From: Bacillota bacterium
GTDB taxonomy: Bacteria; Bacillota; Clostridia; Lachnospirales; Cellulosilyticaceae
Direction of reading: 5' to 3'
Assembly: GCA_023415525.1 (NCBI GenBank)
Contig: JAEZKI010000160.1
Coordinates: 1-5,126 of the forward strand
DNA: 5,126 bases
In this document: one piece after another, positions 1 to 5,126 of the stretch
How positions within the stretch are numbered: position 1 is the first letter of the stretch
How the letters are laid out: each line of letters starts with the position of its first letter
Made by a program: the position numbers and the translations under genes
The notes under the pieces: model-generated
The model's input: the letters and a program-made list of their open reading frames with translations, nothing else
Database searches by the model: none
Told to the model about the DNA's origin: nothing

Positions 1-593
1 CTACAATCATGTTGTATGTTAAAGACCTTTTCATCTTCCGATAAAACCAGAAAGTAAGCTGTCGTCTTAACCGGATTAAACATATAGCCTTGTGATAAAT
101 CGATATTTAATCTTTCTTTAAGCTGTAAAATATCCCAAACCACCTTTTGAGCTTCTAAAGGCAAATCATTAGGGGCCTCCAATCGTCTTTCAATTCCTTG
201 CTGCCTTCTCTCACATACCATCCGAATAGGCTCCTCCATTGCCTTTTCCATACTAAAAAGGTAACGATCCGCTAGGGCATCAGCCAACATGGCTTTTAGG
301 TAATCTCCCTCATTAAATAATTGACTCACATATTCACTTATTTTATTACCTACCGTTAGTGTCACATAGATAAGAGACCTCTCTGCCCATTCCTGTCCTA
401 ATGCACCATTCTTCTCCACTACTTCAAAAATTCCATAGGGTTCTATAAGCGCCATAACTTGTGGCATTAATTCAAGATACTCCTCTACAACTTCAGAATA
501 AATGGAACTATCTTCATAACAATCTATTTGATTTAGAACAGCCTCTTGTTGAATATCTATGTTAAATGTATTTATAATAGCAGTTTTACCCAC
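1..593 (-). CDS. Methionine synthase activation-domain-like protein (partial, C-terminus off the left edge)
   Basis: An open frame of 197 codons runs leftward from GTG at 593 to the window edge without a stop. The translation resembles the B12-dependent methionine synthase activation-domain family (C-terminal MetH domain, also found as stand-alone proteins such as those beside corrinoid proteins in Clostridia). Visible landmarks are CERRQQGIERRL near residues 127-138, a DLPLEAQK stretch after it, SQGYMFNPVK at 167-176, which sits where the family has its AdoMet-loop-like Gly-Tyr...Pro...Lys pattern, and a final HDC that looks like the start of the family's terminal cysteine cluster. In MetH this domain binds AdoMet for reductive remethylation of oxidised cobalamin. 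Here a role in reactivating or handling the neighbouring corrinoid protein is inferred. GTG is preferred because GGGGG lies six bases upstream and the next in-frame ATG is about 40 codons further in. It is the second gene of the operon, 112 bases after the corrinoid gene. Roughly 20-30 residues are probably missing. Confidence 0.74.
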   Translation of the reverse strand, partial: MGKTAIINTFNIDIQQEAVLNQIDCYEDSSIYSEVVEEYLELMPQVMALIEPYGIFEVVEKNGALGQEWAERSLIYVTLTVGNKISEYVSQLFNEGDYLKAMLADALADRYLFSMEKAMEEPIRMVCERRQQGIERRLEAPNDLPLEAQKVVWDILQLKERLNIDLSQGYMFNPVKTTAYFLVLSEDEKVFNIQHDC

Positions 594-599
594 TTATAT

Positions 600-604
600 C
601 CCCC
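600..604 (-). promoter_or_regulatory. Ribosome binding site deciding the GTG start at 593
   Basis: Read on the minus strand, AAAAGGGGG is followed by ATATAA and then GTG, a spacing of six bases. No ATG lies nearby in this frame, so this purine-rich site is the main support for a GTG start. Confidence 0.6.
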
Positions 605-632
605 TTTTAATTCCTATTTTAAAAGTGCATAA

Positions 633-661
633 ATGGGCACTACAGCAGCTGCAGTACCCAT
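633..661 (-). other. Strong intergenic hairpin between the corrinoid and activation-domain genes
   Basis: On the minus strand the RNA AUGGGUACUGCAGC and GCUGUAGUGCCCAU form a 14-base-pair stem separated by a single base, so the top pair opens to make a realistic 3-base loop. The two imperfect positions are G-U wobbles in the minus-strand transcript but mismatches on the plus strand, which fits function in the leftward mRNA. No U-run follows directly (UUUAUGCACUUUU comes after the stem), so it is a poor classical terminator. It may be a partial terminator, a processing site or a stabiliser that sets different expression of the two genes. The structure is seen; the role is inferred. Confidence 0.6.
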
Positions 662-705
662 CCTTATCTCTTTCTATTACTTAAACAAAAATATGTATAA
701 GTCTC

Positions 706-1344
706 TTATTTTTCTAATAAAGCTTTTTTTGCCACTTCAGCACAGCTAGTGGCATCAGGAGTGTAATAATCTGCACCAATTTGTTTAGCAAAGCTATCAC
801 TTACAGGAGCTCCACCCACCATTATGATATACTTATTACGAAGTCCTTTGTCATTTAAAGCATCCATAACGCCCTTCATGCTAGGCATAGTGGTAGTCAG
901 CAGTGCAGACATACAAATAATATCAGCTCCTACCTCTTCTGCCTTATTAATAAAGTCCTCTGCTTCTACATCTACACCTATATCATAAATCTCTAAACCT
1001 GCCCCTTTTAGCATCATGGCTACTAAATTCTTACCAATGTCATGTAGGTCACCTTTTACAGTTCCAATGACTGCCTTACCAACAGGTTTATTCCCTACCT
1101 CTATTAGTTTAGGCTCTAAAATACTTATCCCTGCATTCATTGCTCGCGCTGCCACTAAAACTTCAGGTACAAATACATCATTATTTTTAAACTTTTCTCC
1201 AATAATCATCATACCAGATAATAAACCTTCATTTAAAATCTGTTTTGGATCTATTCCTTCCTCTAGTGCTTGCTGCACTAAAAGTTTTACATTTTTCGCC
1301 TTGCCTTTTTGCAGCAATTCAGACATTTCTACTAATATACTCAT
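706..1344 (-). CDS. Corrinoid protein of a cobalamin-dependent methyltransferase system (MtaC/MtbC/MttC-like)
   Basis: A 212-residue cytoplasmic protein that carries a corrinoid cofactor and shuttles a methyl group between a substrate-specific methyltransferase and a second methyltransferase that passes it on to tetrahydrofolate or another acceptor. The N-terminal four-helix cap domain spans about residues 1-85 (for example LLSGMMIIGEKF and VFVPEVLVAARAMNAG). The Rossmann-like B12-binding domain follows, with the diagnostic D-x-H-x-x-G motif as GDLHDIG, where His101 is the lower cobalt ligand. SALLTTT (146-152) and VGGAPV (176-181) match the two other conserved B12-contact loops. Length is normal for the family. 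The ATG at 1344 is preceded by GGGAGG about seven bases upstream. It is the first gene of a leftward operon with the activation-domain protein and is divergent from a PocR/AraC regulator. The partner substrate (methanol, methylamines, betaine, methoxy-aromatics) cannot be told from this gene alone. Confidence 0.95.
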   Translation of the reverse strand: MSILVEMSELLQKGKAKNVKLLVQQALEEGIDPKQILNEGLLSGMMIIGEKFKNNDVFVPEVLVAARAMNAGISILEPKLIEVGNKPVGKAVIGTVKGDLHDIGKNLVAMMLKGAGLEIYDIGVDVEAEDFINKAEEVGADIICMSALLTTTMPSMKGVMDALNDKGLRNKYIIMVGGAPVSDSFAKQIGADYYTPDATSCAEVAKKALLEK

Positions 1345-1510
1345 CTCAATCCCTCCCAGTACTTCTTTATCTCTTAATCTTTACCCTCAGTATATAGAAT
1401 AAATAACCTATATTTTTGTAATTTTTTTAGAAATATATTATTTTCTTTATATATTTATGATATACTCTTTACAAATTACTTCTTATTATGCTAAAAAGGA
1501 GAATCCTTTT
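1345..1510. promoter_or_regulatory. Divergent promoter region between the corrinoid operon and the PocR/AraC regulator
   Basis: This 166-base AT-rich gap separates two divergent starts, the usual place for an AraC-type activator to bind. On the minus strand TATACT (1394-1389) is a candidate -10 for the corrinoid operon, about 45 bases before its ATG; I see no good -35 at 17 bases from it, which fits a promoter that needs an activator. On the plus strand TATACT (1461-1466), within TATGATATACT, is a candidate -10 for the regulator, again with a weak -35. A 7-base inverted repeat, TATATTT (1410-1416) and AAATATA (1431-1437), lies between them, but it is so AT-rich that chance is a fair explanation. 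No cobalamin riboswitch is visible: the leader of the corrinoid gene is only some 40 bases long. Confidence 0.5.
1496..1501 (+). promoter_or_regulatory. Ribosome binding site deciding the regulator start at 1511
   Basis: AAGGAG lies nine bases before ATG at 1511. The upstream in-frame ATG at 1457 has no such site and overlaps the candidate -10 hexamers, so it is unlikely to be translated. Confidence 0.75.
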
Positions 1511-2764
1511 ATGAAACCTTACCTCTATACAATTGTAGATAAAAAGAGATTTTTAGAAATGCTAGAAGCTTTTCAAGCTTGCTTAGACTTGCCAGTTCAA
1601 GTGATTGATGAACAAGGAAATATTTTAGAAGCTTGCAGTGCTACCACTCCTTTTTGTAACATTATCAAGCAATATCTTCCTAAAAATGATGCTTGTGAAA
1701 AGATTCATATTGCTGCTAGTCAAAAGGCCATTGCTTTAGGTGAAACCTATATCTTTTCTTGTCATGCTAATCTCAATCATATTGTCTTTCCACTACTCAA
1801 CAAAGGGGTATTTTTTGCCTCTATTTTAGTGGGGCCCTTTCTTATGGACACGCCAGACTCTCTCCTTATTTCAGATGTAGCCCACCGTTACACCATCCAA
1901 ACCGACGATCTCTTAGAACTTTATGATACTTCTCATTCCATTCGTATCATTCCCCCTGCTTTAGTTACTCAGATTAGCCGTTTACTTTATTTCTTGTTCT
2001 ATAACCTTATTCCTGATAGTCAAAAACAGTTTATTGATAACCAGGATAAAATTCATCAGCAATCTAAAATTAATGAAGCCATACAAATGTACAAAAATGT
2101 CTACATACCTGACAAAGTCTCTTATCCCTACGAAAAAGAAAAACAACTTATTAGTAAAGTAAAAATAGGAGACCTCCAAGAAGCTAAGGGGATTCTCAAT
2201 GACCTATTAGGTTATGTGTTTTTTTCTGAAGGTAACAGTCTAGATATCCTCAAAGCAAGAGCTGTAGAACTGTGTTCTTTACTTTCCCGTGCTGCTATTG
2301 AAGGTGGAGGGGCTACAGATACTATCTTAAAAATCAATAATCAATTTTTAAAATCCCTTCAGCAAATTACTGATTTTGAAGAGCTCTGTGTAAAACTTCA
2401 ACAATCTGTAGAAGTTTTTATTGAAAGTACTTTTAACTATAACCCTACTAAAAGTAATGACACCATAAAAAAGGCTATTAGTTATATCTCTAAAAACTAC
2501 TCTAAACCTCTTTTCCTTGAGGATGTCGCCCAATATGTTCATCTCAATCCTGCTTACCTCTCCAGTATTTTCAAGCAATACAGTGGTTCAGCTTTTAGAG
2601 ACTATCTCAATATGGTACGTATTGAAGAAAGTAAACGTCTTCTAGCTAATACGGACTATTCTATTATTGATATTGCTATTGCTGTAGGGTTTGAAGATCA
2701 AAGCTACTTCTCCAAAGTCTTTAAGAAGTATACGGGGCTCACTCCTAAACAATATCGTTCCTAA
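1511..2764 (+). CDS. AraC-family transcriptional regulator with PocR sensory domain
   Basis: A 417-residue cytoplasmic regulator. The N-terminal PocR domain (about residues 8-165) has a PAS-like start (LPVQVIDEQGNILE, 27-40) and the family's cysteine and histidine positions: FC at 48-49, Cys62, and CHANLNHIVFPL from 84 on, followed by GVFFASILVGPFL. PocR domains are thought to sense small organic ligands; the founding member controls propanediol use and cobalamin synthesis in Salmonella. A helical linker spans about 210-310. The C-terminal AraC domain (about 318-415) has two helix-turn-helix units: LFLEDVAQYVHLNPAYLSSIFKQ, and the signature DIAIAVGFEDQSYFSKVFKK leading to GLTPKQYR. An upstream in-frame ATG at 1457 would add 18 residues but lies in the promoter, so 1511 is preferred. 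Divergence from the corrinoid gene suggests it activates that operon, and possibly itself, in response to a methylated substrate. The ligand is unknown. Confidence 0.92.
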   Translation: MKPYLYTIVDKKRFLEMLEAFQACLDLPVQVIDEQGNILEACSATTPFCNIIKQYLPKNDACEKIHIAASQKAIALGETYIFSCHANLNHIVFPLLNKGVFFASILVGPFLMDTPDSLLISDVAHRYTIQTDDLLELYDTSHSIRIIPPALVTQISRLLYFLFYNLIPDSQKQFIDNQDKIHQQSKINEAIQMYKNVYIPDKVSYPYEKEKQLISKVKIGDLQEAKGILNDLLGYVFFSEGNSLDILKARAVELCSLLSRAAIEGGGATDTILKINNQFLKSLQQITDFEELCVKLQQSVEVFIESTFNYNPTKSNDTIKKAISYISKNYSKPLFLEDVAQYVHLNPAYLSSIFKQYSGSAFRDYLNMVRIEESKRLLANTDYSIIDIAIAVGFEDQSYFSKVFKKYTGLTPKQYRS

Positions 2765-2794
2765 GCTTTATTAAATCCATTTTTAATCAAGCTT
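2763..2794. terminator. Candidate bidirectional terminator between convergent genes
   Basis: AAGCTTTATTAAA (2763-2775) and TTTAATCAAGCTT (2782-2794) form a 13-base stem with one internal mismatch and a 6-base loop. It overlaps the stop codons of both the regulator and the HEAT-repeat gene. On the plus strand the right arm runs into a short TTTT. The stem is AT-rich and the U-runs are short, so termination would be modest; position between convergent genes is the stronger argument. Confidence 0.5.
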
Positions 2795-3886
2795 TTGAGC
2801 GACTCCAAACTTATAGAGATTTCCCGCAGAATACTTTCCTTGATTTTTATCTAGCCATGAATGAGCAAAAGCATTATAGTCAGGCTCCTTGGCATAAATC
2901 CAAATATCAGGGTCATGCCCAAATCGGTTTCCTGTTATGGTAAATAGCTCTTCTAAAAAAGCCACTGAAGGCTCAGACTCTGTAAGCTTTTTTACAAGAG
3001 CTTCTACATCAATAGGTTTTCCTGATCTAAAACACATATTATCACTCATTACTACTTCTTTTTCAGCTAAGTATTCATTAAAACCTTTCTGCAAATCTCC
3101 TTCTTGAACTTCAATACCTGTTATTCGGGTAAACCTATTCCTTGCATACCCAGCAAATGACTCATCTTCATCCTTACAGGCTTCCCAAATAGAAAAGGCA
3201 GCACCTTTGGTTCCTAATAGGGATAATGCATCAACAGCGTCTTCCTTCATTTCATAATCCGAGGATTCTAATGTCCTTCTAAGTTGTTCAAAAACCTCCT
3301 GTCCAGAAAAGAAGCGTAATTTCTTTGTGGCTAAGAGTTGAGTAAAAAGATCATCCTCGTGCCTACAAAGTTCTAGAACATAGGGTAGCGCTGAAGAATC
3401 TCCTAATCTAACCATTGCTTCAGCTATAGCTAAAGTAAGATCTGGAGAATACAAGATATTATCCTCTTTATCCAAAATATCAAGTTGCTCTTTTAGTGTG
3501 GGTAGAGCTTCTAAATGTAATCCCTCACCTAAAGCTTTAGCCGCGTAACCCCTATCTGAATCTGGTAATCTATCGTTCAAAACATCTTCCTTCATTCTCT
3601 CAATCACTTCTCTGTCACTTGTTCTACTGAGAATGCGATATACTATATGTCTAATATATGCGTTCTCATCATCAAGTAAAAGCCTCATTTCATCCATAAT
3701 TGAGTGGTCATTAATTTGTAATATCACCTGTTTTAATAAAATATGTATAGGTGTAGGGCCATTACGTATAGCATCTAACATTTTAGGAAGAGCCTCTATG
3801 CCTTTGCCTATTAGTTCTCTCACTCGTTCCTCCTCATCCCATGTAGACTCATTTAGTTGTTCTATTATCTTATCAATATCCTGCAT
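2783..3886 (-). CDS. HEAT-repeat protein
   Basis: A 367-residue, acidic, largely helical soluble protein with no signal peptide or membrane segment. About residues 25-240 are made of degenerate HEAT-type helical pairs, for example AYIRHIVYRILSRTSDREVI, GYAAKALGEGLHLEALPTL, LAIAEAMVRLGDSSALPYVL and KEDAVDALSLLGTKGA. Such solenoids usually act as protein-binding scaffolds. The C-terminal part holds RITGIEV (near 254) and ITGNRFGHDPDIW (317-329), which recalls the ITG...FG-D-P-x-x-W tail often seen after HEAT repeats in bacterial proteins, then a Tyr/Trp/Lys-rich end of unknown role. The start at 3886 is chosen because AAGGAG lies seven bases upstream. An in-frame ATG at 3943 would add a very basic 19-residue leader with only a weak AAGAG four bases away. 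It is convergent with the regulator and has no operon partner, so its partner and process cannot be told. Specific function not recognised. Confidence 0.85.
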   Translation of the reverse strand: MQDIDKIIEQLNESTWDEEERVRELIGKGIEALPKMLDAIRNGPTPIHILLKQVILQINDHSIMDEMRLLLDDENAYIRHIVYRILSRTSDREVIERMKEDVLNDRLPDSDRGYAAKALGEGLHLEALPTLKEQLDILDKEDNILYSPDLTLAIAEAMVRLGDSSALPYVLELCRHEDDLFTQLLATKKLRFFSGQEVFEQLRRTLESSDYEMKEDAVDALSLLGTKGAAFSIWEACKDEDESFAGYARNRFTRITGIEVQEGDLQKGFNEYLAEKEVVMSDNMCFRSGKPIDVEALVKKLTESEPSVAFLEELFTITGNRFGHDPDIWIYAKEPDYNAFAHSWLDKNQGKYSAGNLYKFGVAQKLD

Positions 3887-3893
3887 CTGGTAT

Positions 3894-3899
3894 CTCCTT
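3894..3899 (-). promoter_or_regulatory. Ribosome binding site deciding the HEAT-repeat protein start
   Basis: Read on the minus strand, AAGGAG is followed by ATACCAG and ATG at 3886, a spacing of seven bases. This lies inside the extended frame from 3943, so translation from 3943 would read through it as lysine/arginine codons. Confidence 0.7.
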
Positions 3900-4001
3900 T
3901 TTTTCATTAGCTCATTCTGTATTCTTAATTTCCTATTATTCATATTACTCTTATTTTATTTATCTTTAAATCCTGGATACTTTTTACATTTACCTTTTGT
4001 C

Positions 4002-4018
4002 CTATTATACTATAATAG
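4002..4018. promoter_or_regulatory. Perfect 17-base dyad over a TATAAT, upstream of the HEAT-repeat gene
   Basis: CTATTATA and TATAATAG are exact reverse complements around one central C. Each half contains a TATAAT: on the minus strand at 4009-4004 it could be the -10 for the HEAT-repeat gene (about 118 bases before ATG 3886), and on the plus strand at 4011-4016. No good -35 is visible on either side. The 7-1-7 spacing recalls Fur-family operators, but the bases do not match the Fur or PerR consensus. It may be an operator, or simply a symmetric -10. Confidence 0.4.
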
Positions 4019-4367
4019 CATATATAAAATCATGAATAATCAGAATATTTATCATATCTATACTAACGTGTATTATCGCTAGCCTCTCTTCACAGATAAT
4101 ATTCAAATATTATGCCTTTTATCCTCTTCTTAACTCTCTACTTACTTGTACTGATTAGCTTTACTCTATAAATCTTGATATTTAGTCAGAACCTTCTTTT
4201 TATGAGATAGCTTTAGAAGCTAGAAAAACTATAACCCTTACTTTAATATGACATCCTATTGTCTTATTTAAAATTCTATAATCAAATTAATGTAATGGAG
4301 CATCTAGCTATTTAAAAGTGAGACTCATTTACTCATTACTAATATATTGAATTATTAAAAGTAAAAT
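4019..4367. other. Non-coding AT-rich spacer
   Basis: No gene is supported in this stretch: frames are short and lack ribosome binding sites or recognisable protein patterns. It contains small AT-only dyads (for example ATAATATT and AATATTAT at 4096-4113) and TATAAT at 4277-4282, which could be a -10 for the gene starting at 4380, although no -35 is found at the right distance (an ATGACA lies 23 bases before it). Nothing else stands out. Confidence 0.5.
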
Positions 4368-4372
4368 GGAGG
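4368..4372 (+). promoter_or_regulatory. Ribosome binding site of the frameshifted DUF3788 gene
   Basis: GGAGG is followed by AAAGTCT and ATG at 4380, a spacing of seven bases. It is important because it places a strong translation start upstream of the frame break, showing that the gene begins here rather than at the internal ATG 4607, which has no close site. Confidence 0.75.
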
Positions 4373-4379
4373 AAAGTCT

Positions 4380-4807
4380 ATGTCACTTAGTTTTTTTGCC
4401 ATAAGTATCTGATACCATCTGAAAATGAGGTAATAGCAGTTTTAGAAAATGCAGCAACACTATGGAATGATGTCAAACAACATATCGAAAAGTATGGATT
4501 AATCAAAGAAGAATGGAAGATTTATACTAAGAAAGCTGGTTGGTGTAAGAAAATACTACTTCTCTCAAACAAGGAGGAAAGGAATATTCTTTTCTTATAC
4601 CCCCATATGAATTATTTTACTTGTGTTTTCGTGTTTGGTGAAAAAGCAGTATCCATAGCCGAGAAAAGTCAGCTTCCAGAAAATATTTTAACCAGTATTT
4701 TAAATGCAAAGCCATATAGAGAAGGGCGTTCATTTAATGTAGAAATAAGAACTCTTCAAGATTTTGAAATTCTAAAAAAGCTCATTGATATTAAGATATA
4801 CATGTAA
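4380..4807 (+). pseudogene. DUF3788-family protein, split by a -1 frameshift at a T7 run
   Basis: From ATG 4380 the first frame gives only MSLSFFAISI and stops at 4410-4412. The -1 frame, entered inside the T run at 4391-4397, is open to the stop at 4805-4807. Joined, the product is 142 residues, the normal DUF3788 length: MSLSFF, then CHKYLIPSENEV, a helical LWNDVKQHIEKYG, KKAGWCKKILLL, then ILFLYPHMNYFTCVFVFGEKAV, LPENILTSILNAKPYREGRSF and a final LKKLIDIKI. These match the family in order (G-W core, FGEKAV, LP..I, EGR-F, KKLI-IK). Its biochemical function is unknown. One extra T would restore the frame. It may be a recent single-base loss, a sequencing error in a homopolymer, or a recoded gene, since the T run is a slippery heptamer in the correct phase. 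The rest of the frame has no further damage, which speaks against an old pseudogene. An internal start at 4607 would keep only the last 66 residues. Confidence 0.8.
4391..4397 (+). other. T7 slippery heptamer at the frame break
   Basis: In the frame of ATG 4380 the run reads AGT TTT TTT GCC, so the seven T fall as T TTT TTT, the exact X XXY YYZ phase for -1 slippage. A slip moves reading to TGC CAT AAG, the frame of the whole DUF3788 body. The zero-frame stop follows 12 bases after the run. Poly-T/U runs also favour RNA polymerase slippage. I did not find a clear stimulatory hairpin immediately downstream. Confidence 0.55.
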
Positions 4808-5018
4808 TATTTTTTATATTGCTAATAAATTATATCTTGTTAAATCCTAAAGTCTATCTACATAATTATCCATGCCATTACTCACAAATCTAATAGGCTT
4901 TATAATAAATAGCTCTACCATATGTATTAGGGTCAAGAAAATTTTCTACCTAAAAACAATTATTAATTAAAAAAGTTTTATAATCTGAATGAAGCTAATA
5001 AGCAAGCTGTTAAAAATG
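4808..5018. other. Non-coding AT-rich spacer with a TATAAT before the terminal element
   Basis: No gene is seen here. A 12-base palindrome AGAAAATTTTCT lies at 4936-4947. TATAAT at 4979-4984 is a perfect -10 hexamer about 35 bases before the structured element at 5019, but no good -35 is at the right distance; a second TATAAT is at 4901-4906. No clear terminator follows the DUF3788 gene. Five A at 5012-5016 would be a U5 tract for a transcript running leftward out of the structured element. Confidence 0.4.
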
Positions 5019-5126
5019 GGCTAGCAGAGGGGAAGGATAAGTCTGGAAGCTGCCTTCATAGTAAAGCGTCTTCCAGCATAACGGTGATAAGCAGTCTGGA
5101 AGAGTTACCCTTTCCCTCTGCGAACC
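5019..5126. ncRNA. Candidate structured RNA or small inverted-repeat element of unknown family
   Basis: A long stem closes the whole segment: GCAGAGGGGAAGGATAA (5024-5040) pairs with TTACCCTTTCCCTCTGC (5105-5121) with one mismatch and one wobble, and further pairs extend it outward to GG (5019-5020) with CC (5125-5126). Inside, AGTCTGGAAG occurs twice (5040-5049, 5093-5102) and CTTCCAG once between them (5070-5076), so the middle copy can pair with either flank but not both. It is richer in GC than its surroundings and has no reading frame of note. Leftward transcription gives slightly better pairing (20 of 22 in the stem) and a following U5 tract; rightward transcription would have a TATAAT upstream. 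I do not recognise a known riboswitch, tRNA, SRP RNA or tmRNA in it. A MITE-like element with terminal inverted repeats is the main alternative. It may continue beyond the window. Confidence 0.5.

Noticed and set aside
1345..1400. Possible cobalamin riboswitch before the corrinoid gene
   Set aside because: The leader is too short and no B12-box-like sequence or conserved core is present.
1016..1402. Plus-strand open frame of 128 codons
   Set aside because: It lies opposite the well-supported corrinoid gene, has no recognisable protein pattern, and is explained as its antisense shadow.
1982..2578. Two minus-strand open frames (1982-2179 and 2348-2578)
   Set aside because: Both lie inside the PocR/AraC regulator on the opposite strand and show no independent coding signal.
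3633..4082. Plus-strand open frame of 149 codons
   Set aside because: Its first two thirds are antisense to the HEAT-repeat gene and the rest reads AT-rich spacer; the hydrophobic Ser/Leu/Ile composition is typical of a shadow frame, not of a real membrane protein.
4096..4113. Perfect AT-only dyad ATAATATT-CA-AATATTAT
   Set aside because: Made only of A and T in an AT-rich spacer and not positioned at a promoter or gene end, so it is not called as a site.
4208..4222. Inverted repeat TAGCTT-TAG-AAGCTA
   Set aside because: Six-base arms without a U-run on either strand and with no gene ending nearby; chance is sufficient in this AT-rich spacer.
5041..5102. Possible SRP RNA or group II intron segment, suggested by the GTCTGGAAG and GCTGCC stretch
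   Set aside because: The conserved SRP hairpin loop sequence is absent, and there is no intron-type GTGYG start or domain V.
5041..5102. Possible CRISPR repeats (AGTCTGGAAG twice)
   Set aside because: Only two 10-base copies within a folded segment, with no regular spacers or cas genes.

Overview
The window comes from a low-GC, AT-rich Firmicute, most likely an anaerobic member of the Clostridia. The base composition, strong GGAGG-type ribosome binding sites and the gene content (corrinoid protein, B12-dependent methionine synthase activation-domain protein, PocR-type AraC regulator) all fit that group. No species can be named from the sequence.

Left part (1-2764) is a corrinoid-dependent methyl-transfer locus. 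Two genes run leftward: a 212-residue MtaC/MtbC/MttC-like corrinoid protein (706-1344), then a methionine synthase activation-domain-like protein that starts with GTG at 593 and runs off the left edge. A strong hairpin lies in the 112-base gap between them. Divergent from this pair, across an AT-rich promoter region, is a 417-residue regulator with an N-terminal PocR sensory domain and a C-terminal AraC DNA-binding domain (1511-2764). The likely arrangement is that the PocR domain senses a small substrate and switches on the corrinoid operon. No substrate-specific methyltransferase is visible here; if there is one, it probably lies beyond the left edge.

Middle part (2783-3943) is a leftward HEAT-repeat protein, convergent with the regulator and separated from it by 18 bases that form part of an inverted repeat able to act as a bidirectional terminator. 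A strong ribosome binding site argues that the protein starts at 3886 rather than at the upstream ATG at 3943. A perfect 17-base dyad covering a TATAAT lies upstream of it.

Right part (3944-5126) is mostly non-coding. It holds one small DUF3788-family gene (4380-4807) whose start and body are in different frames, joined at a run of seven T that forms a T TTT TTT slippery heptamer. It ends in a 108-base inverted-repeat element (5019-5126) that folds as a long closing stem around short repeats able to pair in two mutually exclusive ways. This is a candidate structured RNA or small mobile element of no family I recognise, and it may continue past the window.
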